From positions 1 through 64,000 of the forward strand of contig NZ_MVIJ01000031.1 in NCBI RefSeq assembly GCF_002086735.1: a stretch of DNA of 64,000 bases. The letters are read 5' to 3'. Under the pieces are notes generated by a model. That model searched no databases and was not told the DNA's origin. It was given only the letters and a program-made list of their open reading frames with translations. The position numbers were made by a program, and so were the translations under genes. Each line of letters opens with the position of its first letter. The stretch's first letter is position 1. The stretch comes from Mycobacterium scrofulaceum (GTDB lineage: Bacteria; Actinomycetota; Actinomycetes; Mycobacteriales; Mycobacteriaceae). Positions 17,205 through 27,500 of this stretch are shown here, in pieces.

Positions 17205-17680
17205 GCGGGCCGCCCCGCGTCGGCCTGGGCGTCGACGTGCATCCGATCGAGCCCGGGCGACCCTGCTGGCTGGTGGGCCTGCTGTTTCCCGGCGCCGACG
17301 GCTGCGCCGGTCACTCCGACGGCGACGTCGGCGCCCACGCGCTGTGCGACGCGCTGCTGTCGGCCGCGGGGCTGGGCGACATCGGCGCGGTCTTCGGCGT
17401 CGACGACCCCCGCTGGAAGGGCGTCAGCGGCGCCGACATGCTGCGCCACGTCGGCGAGCTGGTGGCACGCGAGGGCCTTCGGGTCGGAAACGCCGCGGTG
17501 CAGCTGATCGGCAACCAGCCCAGGGTCGGTCCGCGCCGCGCCGAGGCCCAGCGCGTGCTCTCCGAATTGGTGGGGGCTCCGGTCTCGGTGTCGGCGACGA
17601 CGACCGACGGGTTGGGCCTGACCGGTCGCGGCGAGGGCCGCGCCGCCATCGCCACCGCATTGGTCTTCCCCGCCGGCTGA
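17201..17680 (+). CDS. ispF: 2-C-methyl-D-erythritol 2,4-cyclodiphosphate synthase IspF
   Basis: A 159-residue IspF, which cyclises CDP-ME2P. The metal-binding DVHPIE motif, HSDGDVGAHALCDALL and the C-terminal TTTDGLGLTGRGEG are all typical. Length and order after ispD are those of mycobacteria. It is translationally coupled with ispD through GTGA. Confidence 0.96.
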   Translation: MSGPPRVGLGVDVHPIEPGRPCWLVGLLFPGADGCAGHSDGDVGAHALCDALLSAAGLGDIGAVFGVDDPRWKGVSGADMLRHVGELVAREGLRVGNAAVQLIGNQPRVGPRRAEAQRVLSELVGAPVSVSATTTDGLGLTGRGEGRAAIATALVFPAG

Positions 17681-17716
17681 GGCCCGCGCAGCGCCGGGCA
17701 ACTGGGAACCACCCGG

Positions 17717-17722
17717 TAAGCT
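17717..17722 (+). promoter_or_regulatory. Putative -10 (TAAGCT) upstream of cysS
   Basis: TAAGCT is followed by eight bases and then the GTG of cysS at 17731. A leaderless or nearly leaderless transcript is possible. Confidence 0.4.
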
Positions 17723-17730
17723 GGCACGTC

Positions 17731-19140
<1,410 letters not shown>

Positions 19141-20073
19141 ATGGCCGGCAATTCGCGCCGCCGCGGCGCAATACGCAAGGCGGGCACCAAGAAGGGGCCC
19201 ACCGTGGGCTCGGGCGGGCAGCGCCGACGCGCGCTGGAGGGGCGCGGTCCCACGCCACCGGCGCATCTGCGACCCAACCATCCCGCCGCCAAGCGCGCGC
19301 AGTCCCCGCCGCGCCGGCCCGCCAAGCGGCCCACCGACGAGACGGAAACGGTGCTCGGCCGCAACCCGGTGCTGGAGTGCCTGCGCGCCGGTGTCCCGGC
19401 GACGGCGCTCTACGTGGCGCTGGGCACCGACGCCGACGAGCGGGTCACCGAATCCGTTGCCCGCGCCGCGGATTCGGGCATCTCGATCCTCGAGGTGCCG
19501 CGTGCCGACCTGGACCGGATGACCAGCAACCACCTGCATCAGGGCATCGCGTTGCAGGTCCCGCCGTACAACTACGCCCACCCCGACGACTTGCTGGCGA
19601 CCGCCCTGGACTCCCCGCCCCCGCTGTTGGTCGCGCTGGACAACATCTCCGATCCCCGCAACCTTGGCGCGATCGTGCGTTCGGTCGCGGCCTTCGGCGG
19701 CCACGGTGTGCTGATCCCGCAGCGGCGTTCGGCGTCGGTGACGGCCGTGGCCTGGCGCACCAGCGCCGGCGCCGCGGCCCGCATCCCGGTCGCCCGGGCC
19801 ACCAATCTCACCCGGACGCTGAAGGATTGGGCCGACCGCGGAATCCGGGTGATCGGGCTGGACGCCGACGGCGACACCGTGGTCGACGACCTGGACGGCG
19901 CCGACCCGCTGGTGGTGGTCGTCGGGTCCGAAGGCAAAGGGCTGTCGCGACTCGTGCGGCAGAACTGCGACGAGGTGGTGTCCATCCCGATGGCCGGGCA
20001 CGCCGAATCGCTGAACGCCTCGGTGGCCGCCGGGGTGGTGCTCGCCGAGATCGCCCGCCAGCGCAGGACGTGA
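19141..20073 (+). CDS. rlmB: 23S rRNA 2'-O-methyltransferase (RlmB/TrmH family)
   Basis: A 310-residue SpoU-family methyltransferase. A basic, low-complexity N-terminal extension (about 60 residues, rich in Arg/Lys/Gly) precedes the substrate-binding domain and the knotted SAM domain. SpoU motifs are visible: LDNISDPRNLGAIVRS, VVVGSEGKGLSRLV and SIPMAGHAESLNASVAAGV. It is the counterpart of Rv3579c. It starts at the base following the cysS stop and overlaps the next gene by four bases. Confidence 0.92.
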   Translation: MAGNSRRRGAIRKAGTKKGPTVGSGGQRRRALEGRGPTPPAHLRPNHPAAKRAQSPPRRPAKRPTDETETVLGRNPVLECLRAGVPATALYVALGTDADERVTESVARAADSGISILEVPRADLDRMTSNHLHQGIALQVPPYNYAHPDDLLATALDSPPPLLVALDNISDPRNLGAIVRSVAAFGGHGVLIPQRRSASVTAVAWRTSAGAAARIPVARATNLTRTLKDWADRGIRVIGLDADGDTVVDDLDGADPLVVVVGSEGKGLSRLVRQNCDEVVSIPMAGHAESLNASVAAGVVLAEIARQRRT

Positions 20074-21011
20074 CCCCGGTGCGCCGCTGGCCCGCGCGCC
20101 TCGGTGTGGCGCTGGCCGTCGTCGGTGTGCTGGCGTCGCCCGCGGCGGCCGCCCAAGCCCCGGAGTTCGACCTGCAGGCCCATCGCGGCGGGCGCGGGGA
20201 GACCACCGAGGAGTCGCTGCGTGCCTTCGCGAAATCCCTCGAATTGGGCGTCAGCACACTCGAACTCGACATCAACATCACCCGGGACGGGCAACCGCTG
20301 GTGTGGCACGACCCGGCGATCCACCCCGAGAAGTGCGCCGACACCGGCCCCGCGTTCGCCGGGGATCCGCAGTACCCCTACGTCGGAAAGCTGGTACACG
20401 AGCTCACCCTGCCGCAGATCCGCACGCTCGACTGCGGACGGCGGCTGGCCGAGTTTCCCGATGCCGAGGTGGTGCGCGGCAACAAGATAGCCATCCTGCC
20501 GGAGGTGTTCGCGCTCGCCGATTCCTATCACGCCGCGGTGCGCTACAACATCGAAACCAAGGTGGCGACCGACCACCCCGGCACTTCGGCCGATCCCCGC
20601 CAGTTCGTCGACGTGATACTGGCCGCGGTCAGGGCGGCCGGCAAGGTCGGCGTGGTGGAGATCGAGAGCTTCGACTGGCGGACGCTGCCGTTGGTTCACC
20701 GGGACGAGCCGTCGATTCCGTTGGTGGCGTTGTACAACGAGGACACCGGAGGCGACCCGATGGTCGGGGCGAAGCTGGTGGGCGCGAACGTCGTCGCGCC
20801 CAGCTACCAGTTGGTCACGGGCAAACCGTACGTCGATCGCGCGCATGCGCTGGGGCTCAAGGTGATCCCGTGGACGGTCGACGACGCCGACACCATGCGT
20901 GAACAGATCGCCGACGGGGTCGACGGACTCATCACCGACTACCCGACGCTGTTGCGCGCCGTGCTGGGACAACTCGGCATGCCGCTGCCGCCGGCCTACC
21001 GCCGCGGCTAG
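20070..21011 (+). CDS. Secreted glycerophosphodiester phosphodiesterase
   Basis: A 313-residue GDPD-family protein with an N-terminal signal peptide ending near AAAAQA. Active-site signatures are LQAHRGGRGETTEES (catalytic His, Glu) and LELDINITRDGQPLVWHDP (Glu-x-Asp metal site and second His). The TIM-barrel end has VDGLITDYP. It would release glycerol-3-phosphate from phospholipid headgroups outside the membrane. The GTG at 20070 overlaps the rlmB stop; an in-frame GTG at 20079 is also possible. No counterpart is recalled at this position in M. tuberculosis. Confidence 0.88.
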   Translation: MTPVRRWPARLGVALAVVGVLASPAAAAQAPEFDLQAHRGGRGETTEESLRAFAKSLELGVSTLELDINITRDGQPLVWHDPAIHPEKCADTGPAFAGDPQYPYVGKLVHELTLPQIRTLDCGRRLAEFPDAEVVRGNKIAILPEVFALADSYHAAVRYNIETKVATDHPGTSADPRQFVDVILAAVRAAGKVGVVEIESFDWRTLPLVHRDEPSIPLVALYNEDTGGDPMVGAKLVGANVVAPSYQLVTGKPYVDRAHALGLKVIPWTVDDADTMREQIADGVDGLITDYPTLLRAVLGQLGMPLPPAYRRG

Positions 21012-22249
21012 ACACCGAGCAGCCGCGCCGACGCCCACAGCGCGAGCACCGCGAGGAGCAGAGAAGCCGGCACGGTACACAGCCCGAGGCGGGTGTATTC
21101 GCCCACCCCGGCGTCGACGTCGTGCTGGCGGAGCACCCGCCGCCACAACAGGTTCGACAGCGAACCGACATAGGTCAGGTTGGGCCCGATGTTGACCCCG
21201 AGCAGGACGGCCAGGATGGCGACCGGTCCGCTCGGCGCGACCAGGGGCAGCAGCACCAGCGTGGCGGGCAGGTTGTTCACGACGTTGGCCAGCACGGCCG
21301 CCACGGCGGCGATGGCGAGCAGCGCGGGCAGCGTCGCGCCGGACGGCAGCACTGCCGACATGGCCCTGTCCATGCCGTTGAGCATGACCGCCCGGACCAC
21401 GACGCCCAGCGCCAGCACGAAGACCAGGAACGACACGTGGGCCGAACGGGCGACGTCGACCACCGAGGTGTGCCCGCGGCTCAGGCTGCGCGCGGCCAGC
21501 ACCACGGCGCCGGCGAGGGCCACCCAGGCCGGGGCCACCCCGACCGTCTGGCCCACCGCGAACCCGGCCAGCGTCAGCCCCATGACCACCAACACGAACA
21601 CCGGGGGGCGCGGCGGGGGCCCGGGCTCCTCCGGGCGGGGCTGCACGCGCAGGTCCTTGGCAAAAAACCAGCGGAATATCGCGTAGAGCGTGACCACCAC
21701 CCCCACCCACGGCAACGCCATCAGCAGCGTGAACCGCGTGAACGAAAGGTTGGCGGCGTGAAACGCCAGCAGGTTGGTCAGATTCGACACGGGCAGCAGC
21801 AGCGATGCCCCGTTGGCCAGGTGCGCGGTGGCATACGCGTACGGCCGCACCGGGGTCCGCAACCGGCGGACGGCCGCCAGCACCACCGGGGTCAGCAACA
21901 CCACCGCGGTGTCCAGGCTGAGCACGGCGGTGATCAGCGAGGCGATGACGAACACCCGCCGCAGCAGTGGACCCGACCCGACGCGTCCCCGCGCGATCGC
22001 CGCGCCCGCCGCCTCGAAAAGGCCCTCGTCGTCGCACAGCTTGGCCAGCACCAGCACCGCGCCCAGAAACCCGACCACTCCGGAAAGCCCGGCGACCTCC
22101 TCCGCCGCCTGACGCACCGATATGGCGCCGACCGCGATCAGGATCAGCGCGGCGGGAACCGCCGCCACCGCCTCCGGCCAGCCCCGCGGACGCACGACGG
22201 CGAAGGCCAGGACGGCGGCGAGCAGCACCAGCGCAAGGGTCAGGGTCAA
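21008..22249 (-). CDS. arsB2: ArsB/NhaD-type anion or arsenite permease, ArsB2-like
   Basis: A 413-residue polytopic membrane protein of the ion transporter (IT) superfamily with about 10-12 helices. VVNNLPATLVLLPL and NIGPNLTYVGSLSNLLWRR are the two conserved re-entrant segments of the family. It corresponds to Rv3578. No arsenic genes (arsR, arsC) are adjacent, so arsenite export is not certain. The start appears to be TTG at 22249, which is weakly supported. Its stop shares a CTAG with the convergent GDPD gene. Confidence 0.82.
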   Translation of the reverse strand: MTLTLALVLLAAVLAFAVVRPRGWPEAVAAVPAALILIAVGAISVRQAAEEVAGLSGVVGFLGAVLVLAKLCDDEGLFEAAGAAIARGRVGSGPLLRRVFVIASLITAVLSLDTAVVLLTPVVLAAVRRLRTPVRPYAYATAHLANGASLLLPVSNLTNLLAFHAANLSFTRFTLLMALPWVGVVVTLYAIFRWFFAKDLRVQPRPEEPGPPPRPPVFVLVVMGLTLAGFAVGQTVGVAPAWVALAGAVVLAARSLSRGHTSVVDVARSAHVSFLVFVLALGVVVRAVMLNGMDRAMSAVLPSGATLPALLAIAAVAAVLANVVNNLPATLVLLPLVAPSGPVAILAVLLGVNIGPNLTYVGSLSNLLWRRVLRQHDVDAGVGEYTRLGLCTVPASLLLAVLALWASARLLGV

Positions 22250-22264
22250 TGTTCTAGAACCGCT

Positions 22265-23182
22265 TCACGCCCAGGGGTTCTCGCGCCGCCACACCGTCGG
22301 CAGGTGCAGCGCGACACCGTCCCGTGCGGCCAACTCGTCGAGGATGCGGATGGAGGAGTCCAGGTCGTCGCCCGCATAGGGCAAGGCGCGCAGCGGCTTT
22401 GACAGTGGCCGGAAGAAGTCGTCCCAGTGGATCAGGGTCACCCGGCGCGCACCCACCGCGCGCACGGTCTCAGTCCAGTAGTCGACCAGGTATGACCTCG
22501 GCCGCAGCCCCAGCTGGCCGACGGACAGGTAGACCGCGTCGGCGCGCCGGCCGGCCAGCGCGCCCTCGACGAAACCGGCGCTGCCCTGGATCAACAGCCG
22601 CCGGTCCGACGCCCGGTGGTGCACCAGCGCCGACCAGGCCTCGCCGCAGCGGTAGGCGGACGCCCTGACCGGCGGGGTGAGCGGCGCGTCGATCGTGCCC
22701 GGGAACCGGTCCGGCGGGCAGTGCTGCGATTCGATCAGGGTCAGGTCGTAGGCGCCCAGCGCAATCGTTTCGCCGCCGGCGGCCACCACGAGTCGGTCCT
22801 CGGTCAGGCCGTGTCCGCGCCCGACGTTGGCCGCCGACTCACCGCCGACCAGGCGCGCACCGGTGCGGTCGGCAACCAGGGCGGAATCCAGCGCGTGGTC
22901 GATGTGGGTGTGCACCGGGACGACGGCCTCCAGGCGGGACACCTTGGCCCGGGCCAGGCAGCCGTCGACGCGGGCCGGCGACGGCGCCACTTTGCCGGCG
23001 GCCACCCGGGCCAGGCTCGGCCGGGAGAAGTAGCCGTCGGTCAGCAGCGCCGACGACCCGTCGTCGATCAGCAGCGTCGCCACGCCCATCCACAGCACCG
23101 ACAGGGATCCCGGCTCGGCGGCGGGCGCGTCGAACCGGTCCGCGTACCCCCCGAGGTCGGGCCGACAGGGTTTCAGCCGCAT
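22265..23182 (-). CDS. Metallo-beta-lactamase-fold hydrolase, Rv3577-like
   Basis: A 305-residue MBL-fold protein. The metal-binding signature HTHIDH is intact, and IESQHCPPDRFPG plus a late VTLIHWDDF histidine provide further ligands. It lacks a signal peptide and is probably cytosolic; the family includes lipid- and nucleotide-acting hydrolases, and the substrate is unknown. The ATG overlaps the stop of the upstream pxpA-like gene by one base (TGATG), implying coupled translation. Confidence 0.83.
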   Translation of the reverse strand: MRLKPCRPDLGGYADRFDAPAAEPGSLSVLWMGVATLLIDDGSSALLTDGYFSRPSLARVAAGKVAPSPARVDGCLARAKVSRLEAVVPVHTHIDHALDSALVADRTGARLVGGESAANVGRGHGLTEDRLVVAAGGETIALGAYDLTLIESQHCPPDRFPGTIDAPLTPPVRASAYRCGEAWSALVHHRASDRRLLIQGSAGFVEGALAGRRADAVYLSVGQLGLRPRSYLVDYWTETVRAVGARRVTLIHWDDFFRPLSKPLRALPYAGDDLDSSIRILDELAARDGVALHLPTVWRRENPWA

Positions 23183-23940
23183 CAGCTGAACGCCCCGATC
23201 TCGACGCCGGCGGCCGCGAGGCGATCGCGGACGGCGGTCGCGATCTGCACCGCACCGGGCGAATCGCCGTGCACGCAAACCGATTCGACGTCGACCGGGA
23301 TCTGCGTGCCGTCGACGGCGGTGACCCGGCCGGCGGTCACCATGCCGACGACGCGGTCGGCGATCTCCGCCGGGTCTCCCAGCACCGCGCCGGGCTCGCG
23401 GCGGGACAGCAACCGGCCGTCCGGCTGGTAGGCACGGTCGGCGAAGGCCTCCGCCACCGTGCGCAGGCCGCGGCGGGCGGCCTCGTCGAAAAACGCCGAG
23501 CCCGCCATGCCCAGCACCGGCAGCGCCGGGTCCACCATCGCCACAGCCTCGGCGACCGCCGCCGCCTGCTCGCGGTGGGTCACGATCGTGTTGTACAGGG
23601 CGCCATGGGGTTTGACGTAGGACACCGCGGAACCGGCGGCCCGCGCGATCGCCTGCAAAGCGCCGATCTGATACACCAGATCCGCGGCCAGGTCGTCGGC
23701 GGCGACGTCGATGAAGCGCCTGCCGAACCCGGCCAGGTCTCGATAGCTCACCTGCGCCCCGACGCGGACGCCGCGCTCGGCGGCCGACCGGCAGACCCGT
23801 GACAATCCGGCGGGATCGCCCGCGTGGAAACCGCACGCCACGTTGGCGCTGGTGACGATCCGCAGCATGGCGTCGTCGTCCCCGAGGCGCCAGACGCCGA
23901 AGCCCTCGCCCAGGTCGGCGTTGAGGTCGATGCGGGCCAC
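23182..23940 (-). CDS. pxpA: PxpA-like 5-oxoprolinase subunit A (LamB/YcsF family)
   Basis: A 252-residue LamB/YcsF protein. The family start is plain (DLNADLGEGFGVW), followed by SANVACGFHAGDP and VKPHGALYN. In other bacteria PxpA works with PxpB and PxpC to open 5-oxoproline at the cost of ATP. Neither partner is encoded nearby, so this could serve a complex encoded elsewhere or a different lactam. It is coupled to the downstream MBL-fold gene. I do not recall it at this position in M. tuberculosis. Confidence 0.87.
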   Translation of the reverse strand: MARIDLNADLGEGFGVWRLGDDDAMLRIVTSANVACGFHAGDPAGLSRVCRSAAERGVRVGAQVSYRDLAGFGRRFIDVAADDLAADLVYQIGALQAIARAAGSAVSYVKPHGALYNTIVTHREQAAAVAEAVAMVDPALPVLGMAGSAFFDEAARRGLRTVAEAFADRAYQPDGRLLSRREPGAVLGDPAEIADRVVGMVTAGRVTAVDGTQIPVDVESVCVHGDSPGAVQIATAVRDRLAAAGVEIGAFS

Positions 23941-23999
23941 CCGCCCAGCTTATGGGGCGGCGCCGGCGCCCTCCTTCGGAGGCGTCGCCTTCCGCTTCG

Positions 24000-24725
24000 C
24001 TACCGGGTGACGACCGCGGCCGCGATCTGTTGGGCGACGTCGACCGCGGACCCACCGGACAGGAAGGAGCCGCAGGTGGACACGTCGATGACGATGTTGT
24101 TGCGCGAGGTGAGCGCGCGCTGGCACCGCCAGTTGTCCTCGCTGCCTTCCTGTTCTTCGGACGTGCTGAGCGTGCCGCCGACTTTGTGGGAATCGGCCAC
24201 CGCCCAGGCGATCTCGGGCCGGCCCGGTGGACGGTCGACGAACCGGCGGTTGGCGCAGGCGGACCACCTCCGGACCGATGCGTCGTAGAACGCGTTGGCC
24301 TGCCGGGCCGTGGGGTAGGCGATCACGGCCTGGTTGGCGGAGTAGTTGCGCACCGTGGGGTCGTCGAAGCTGTCGTCCAGTCGCTCGCCGCGCACCGCGA
24401 TCCAGCCGGTGTCCGCATACACGGCCTGCTGGGCGGGCCCGGCCATCGCGAGGCAACTCGTCTCGCTGAACGTCTGGCTGGAGTCCCACATCTCCTGTGT
24501 GCGATACCGGACCCGCATTCCCAAGCCCACGATGTCGTCGATCTTCCTGTCGTCGAGCAGCAACCCGTCCATCGCGGTGACGGGCACCGGGGCCCGCGTC
24601 AGCGGACCGCGGGTGTCCGCGGGCGCGGCGCTACCGCCGACGACGGTGGTGCAGCCGGCCGTGAGGGCGCACGCCGCCGCCTGCAGGAGGATCGGGAATC
24701 GCCTACGCACCAGAGCCTTTCGCAC
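24000..24725 (-). CDS. lppH: Lipoprotein LppH with PknH-type sensor domain
   Basis: A 241-residue lipoprotein with lipobox LTAGC near residue 25. The mature part resembles the extracellular sensor domain of the kinase PknH, including paired cysteines (one in SETSCLAMAG, others near WSACANRRFVD and STCGSFLSGG). It matches Rv3576. Its ligand is unknown. It sits at the outer face of the membrane. The GC-rich 59-base gap to pxpA contains a CCTCC-TTC-GGAGG hairpin that could be a weak terminator. Confidence 0.87.
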   Translation of the reverse strand: MRKALVRRRFPILLQAAACALTAGCTTVVGGSAAPADTRGPLTRAPVPVTAMDGLLLDDRKIDDIVGLGMRVRYRTQEMWDSSQTFSETSCLAMAGPAQQAVYADTGWIAVRGERLDDSFDDPTVRNYSANQAVIAYPTARQANAFYDASVRRWSACANRRFVDRPPGRPEIAWAVADSHKVGGTLSTSEEQEGSEDNWRCQRALTSRNNIVIDVSTCGSFLSGGSAVDVAQQIAAAVVTR

Positions 24726-24750
24726 GCCGGGCAGATCTGTGCCGACCAGC

Positions 24751-25611
24751 TTAGGCGGCGGCCCCCTGCCGGCGCCCGAGCAACCAGCAGAACAGGTAGA
24801 TCAGGAACGAAATCCCCGCGACGAAGACCGACACCGGGACGCCGGGCGCCAGCGACAGCACGATGCCGCCGACGGCGGAAACCTCGGCGAAGACGATCGA
24901 GGCGACCATCGCCGCCGCCGGGGAGGCCACCACGCGGGCGGCGGCGGCCGCCGGCGTGATCAGCAGCGACATCACCAGCAGCGCCCCGACGATCTGCACG
25001 GCCTGGGCGGCCACCACGCCGACCAGCGCCGCGAACACGATGCCGAGCGCGCGCACGGGCACGCCGCGGGCCGCGGCGACGTCGGGATCGACGGTGGCGA
25101 ACAGCAGCGGGCGGTAGCAGGCCGCGATGACGGCGATGACCAGCACGCACACCAGCGCCAGCATGGCCAGCCCGGTGTAGCCGACGCCGACGATCTGCCC
25201 GGTGAGCAACGCGAAGCTGGTCGCGGTCCGGCCCGGGTACAGGTAGATGAACAGCACGGCCAGGCCCAGGCCGAAGGCCAGCACCACGCCGATGACGGAA
25301 TCGCGTTCGTGGGCCCGCCGCCCCAGGACGCCGAACAGCGCGGCCGCCAGAGCGCTGCCCACCAGCGCGCCCACCCCCACCTCGGCGCCGACCAGCAGCG
25401 CGAAAGCCGCACCGGTCAGGGACAATTCGCTGGACCCGTGCACGGCGAACGACATCTGACGCATCACGATGAACGGCCCGATCAACCCGGCCACCAGCCC
25501 CAGCAACGCGGCCGCCAGCAACGCCTGCTGGACGAAGTGGTGGCCCAGCAGGTGGGCGGTGATGTCGAAGTCGAGCAGATGAGCCAGGACGTCGGTGAGC
25601 CGGTGGTTCAC
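24751..25611 (-). CDS. Zinc/manganese-type ABC transporter permease (ZnuB-like)
   Basis: A 286-residue permease of the ABC-3 family with about eight to nine helices. Family hallmarks include GPFIVMRQMSFAVHGSSELS near residue 45 and the C-terminal VGALLVMSLLITPAAAA region. The GTG start overlaps the ATPase stop by four bases (GTGA). It is the third gene of the importer operon reading leftward. Family members carry Zn(II) or Mn(II), and the putative Zur box upstream of the operon favours zinc. Confidence 0.88.
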   Translation of the reverse strand: MNHRLTDVLAHLLDFDITAHLLGHHFVQQALLAAALLGLVAGLIGPFIVMRQMSFAVHGSSELSLTGAAFALLVGAEVGVGALVGSALAAALFGVLGRRAHERDSVIGVVLAFGLGLAVLFIYLYPGRTATSFALLTGQIVGVGYTGLAMLALVCVLVIAVIAACYRPLLFATVDPDVAAARGVPVRALGIVFAALVGVVAAQAVQIVGALLVMSLLITPAAAAARVVASPAAAMVASIVFAEVSAVGGIVLSLAPGVPVSVFVAGISFLIYLFCWLLGRRQGAAA

Positions 25612-26432
25612 GGGTGGGCGCCGTCGGTCGTGTCGCCCACCACCACGTAGCGGTCCTTGACCTTCACCACCTGGATGTCGGCCCGGTACAGCATGGAGAG
25701 CGTCTCGGTGGTCATCACGTCTTCCACGGTGCCGACCCGGAACCGCCCGTCGACCAGGTAGACCAGCCGGTCCACGTACGGCAGCATCGCGTTCAGGTCG
25801 TGGGTGACGACGATGACGGTGGTCCCGGCGTCCCGGCGGCGGCGCTCGATCAGCGCGGAGACCAGCCTCGCGTTCGCCGGGTCCAGGGCCAGCAGCGGCT
25901 CGTCGCACAGCAGCAGCATCGGGTCGCTGACCAGGGCCTGCGCGACGCGCATGCGCTGCAGCTCGCCGCCCGACATCACGCCCACCGGGACATCGGCGAG
26001 GTGTTCGGCGTTGACCTGTCGCAGCGCGTCGGCCACGGCCGCGCGCCGGCGGGCCCGGTCGGCCGATCTCAGTGGCAGGCCGCCCCAGCGATGCCCGTCG
26101 ACGCCCAGCCGCACCAGGTCGCGCCCCCGAAGCATCACGTCGTGGCCCATCGGCCGGTGTTGCGGCACGTAGCCGACGCGGCCGCCGCCCGAGCCCATCG
26201 GCTTCCCGTCCACCAGCGCGACCCCGGCGGACAGCGACAGCTGACCCAGCAGCACCTTCAGCAGCGACGTCTTGCCGCTGCCGTTCGGGCCGAGGACCGC
26301 GATGAACTCGCCGCGCGAGACCGACAGGTCGAGGTGGTCCCACAGCACGCGGTCACCGAACGCCAGCCGGGCGCCGCGCAGCGACACGGTGTCGGGGTAG
26401 CGGTCGAGGGCGGGTACCGCGTCGAGGCTCAC
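25608..26432 (-). CDS. Metal ABC transporter ATP-binding protein (ZnuC-like)
   Basis: A 274-residue ABC ATPase. Walker A GPNGSGKTSLL, Q-loop YVPQHRPMGHD, signature MSGGELQRMRVAQ, Walker B LLLCDEPLLALD and switch histidine VTHDLNAM are all present, so it is expected to be active. A C-terminal extension follows the core domain. It overlaps both neighbours by four bases and would energise the ZnuB-like permease. Confidence 0.9.
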   Translation of the reverse strand: MSLDAVPALDRYPDTVSLRGARLAFGDRVLWDHLDLSVSRGEFIAVLGPNGSGKTSLLKVLLGQLSLSAGVALVDGKPMGSGGGRVGYVPQHRPMGHDVMLRGRDLVRLGVDGHRWGGLPLRSADRARRRAAVADALRQVNAEHLADVPVGVMSGGELQRMRVAQALVSDPMLLLCDEPLLALDPANARLVSALIERRRRDAGTTVIVVTHDLNAMLPYVDRLVYLVDGRFRVGTVEDVMTTETLSMLYRADIQVVKVKDRYVVVGDTTDGAHP

Positions 26433-27370
26433 GGTTGTACCGACCGGCCGGACTGCAGCGCGGCCAGCAGCTGGTTGACGGTGCTGCGCTGCCAGGTCAG
26501 GTAGTCGCTTCCGTCGGGCAGCGTTTCGCTCACGTTCGTCACGGGCACGCCCGCGTCCCGCGCGGCGTCCCGCACGGCGTTGATCGCGGCGGTGGACGTC
26601 TGGGGGTTGACCAGCAGCGCCGCCACCTGACGGTGGCCGATCAGGTCGAGGACGAACGCCATGTCGGACGGCGAGGGATCCGTCTCGTTCTCGTTGGCGG
26701 CGGTGAAGGTCGACGGCGTGCGGTTGACGAGGCCGGTCGCCGCCAGCAGGTAGTAGCCGACCGGTTCGGTCGCGATCACCCCGGTGCCGGGATAGGCGCT
26801 GGCGATGGCGTGTTCGGAGATGGCGACGGCGTCCGCGCCGCGGCAGAACTCGGCGGCGTTCGCCCGGTAGTCGGCGGTGTGGGCCGGGTCGATCGCGGAC
26901 AAGCGCTCGGCGATCGCGAATGCGACCGACTTGGCGACCTCGAGGTCGTAGAACACGTGCTCGTTGGCCGGCTGCCCGCCGGGGACGGCCGGTCTCAGGT
27001 ACGAATAGGCGCCGATCGATTTCACGCCGGGGTGCCCGGCGAGCACCTGTTCCGCCCAGGGGTCGTATCCGCCGCCGTTGTAGACGACCAGGGTGGCGTC
27101 GGCGATGGCGGCGGCGTCCGCCGGGCTGGCCGCATACGAGTGCGGGTCGGTGTCACCCCCGGTCAGGATGGAGTTGACCGCGATGTGACCGCCGGCGACG
27201 GCGCTCGCCACGCTGCCCCAGACGCCGGTGGAGGCCACGACGGCGGCCGCGTGCGGATGCGCCGGGCTGGCGCAGCCGGTGGGCGCGACGGCGGCGGCCA
27301 GCAGGACCAGCGCGGCGGGCAGCGCGTGCAGCGGACTGGCCACCGCGCGTCGTCCCCGCTTGAGCGCCAT
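26429..27370 (-). CDS. Zinc-binding lipoprotein of ABC importer (ZnuA-like)
   Basis: A 313-residue solute-binding lipoprotein of the cluster A-I metal family. The signal peptide ends at lipobox APTGC. Candidate metal ligands are the histidines in GGDTDPHSY and NEHVFYD and the glutamate of ATEPVGYY. The His-rich loop of many ZnuA proteins is short or absent here. ATG at 27370 was chosen because it gives a normal signal peptide; a GTG two codons upstream is an alternative. It heads the leftward operon. Confidence 0.87.
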   Translation of the reverse strand: MALKRGRRAVASPLHALPAALVLLAAAVAPTGCASPAHPHAAAVVASTGVWGSVASAVAGGHIAVNSILTGGDTDPHSYAASPADAAAIADATLVVYNGGGYDPWAEQVLAGHPGVKSIGAYSYLRPAVPGGQPANEHVFYDLEVAKSVAFAIAERLSAIDPAHTADYRANAAEFCRGADAVAISEHAIASAYPGTGVIATEPVGYYLLAATGLVNRTPSTFTAANENETDPSPSDMAFVLDLIGHRQVAALLVNPQTSTAAINAVRDAARDAGVPVTNVSETLPDGSDYLTWQRSTVNQLLAALQSGRSVQP

Positions 27371-27420
27371 GCGCACGTCCGATTTCCTCTCGCTGGCCGA
27401 CCGGCCGACCCACAATACTA

Positions 27421-27437
27421 ATGAAAATCGTTTCCAT
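27421..27437. promoter_or_regulatory. Putative Zur box upstream of zinc importer
   Basis: ATGAAAATCGTTTCCAT is an imperfect 17-base palindrome (two of eight pairs mismatched) of the AT-rich TGAAAA...TTTTCA type bound by actinobacterial Zur. It lies 51 bases upstream of the importer start and 64 bases before the divergent LacI-type gene. Regulation is inferred from the match alone. Confidence 0.6.
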
Positions 27438-27486
27438 CTACAAAGCCGCGGGTGGCCACCGCTTAGGCGCCGATGCGGATTCGTTG

Positions 27487-27492
27487 TAGCGT
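27487..27492 (+). promoter_or_regulatory. Putative -10 (TAGCGT) of the LacI-type gene
   Basis: TAGCGT is followed by eight bases and then the GTG at 27501, with no ribosome-binding site. This suggests a leaderless start. Confidence 0.4.
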
Positions 27493-27500
27493 CACCGAAC

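Noticed and set aside
22251..22260. GTTCTAGAAC palindrome before the arsB2-like gene as a KstR site
   Set aside because: The half-sites are in the wrong order (GTT first, then AAC), so the KstR core AACnnGTT is absent.
23962..23988. CCTCC-TTC-GGAGG hairpin after lppH as a terminator
   Set aside because: There is no T-run, the region is generally GC-rich, and the next gene on the same strand begins only a few bases later. It is mentioned only as a weak possibility in the lppH entry.
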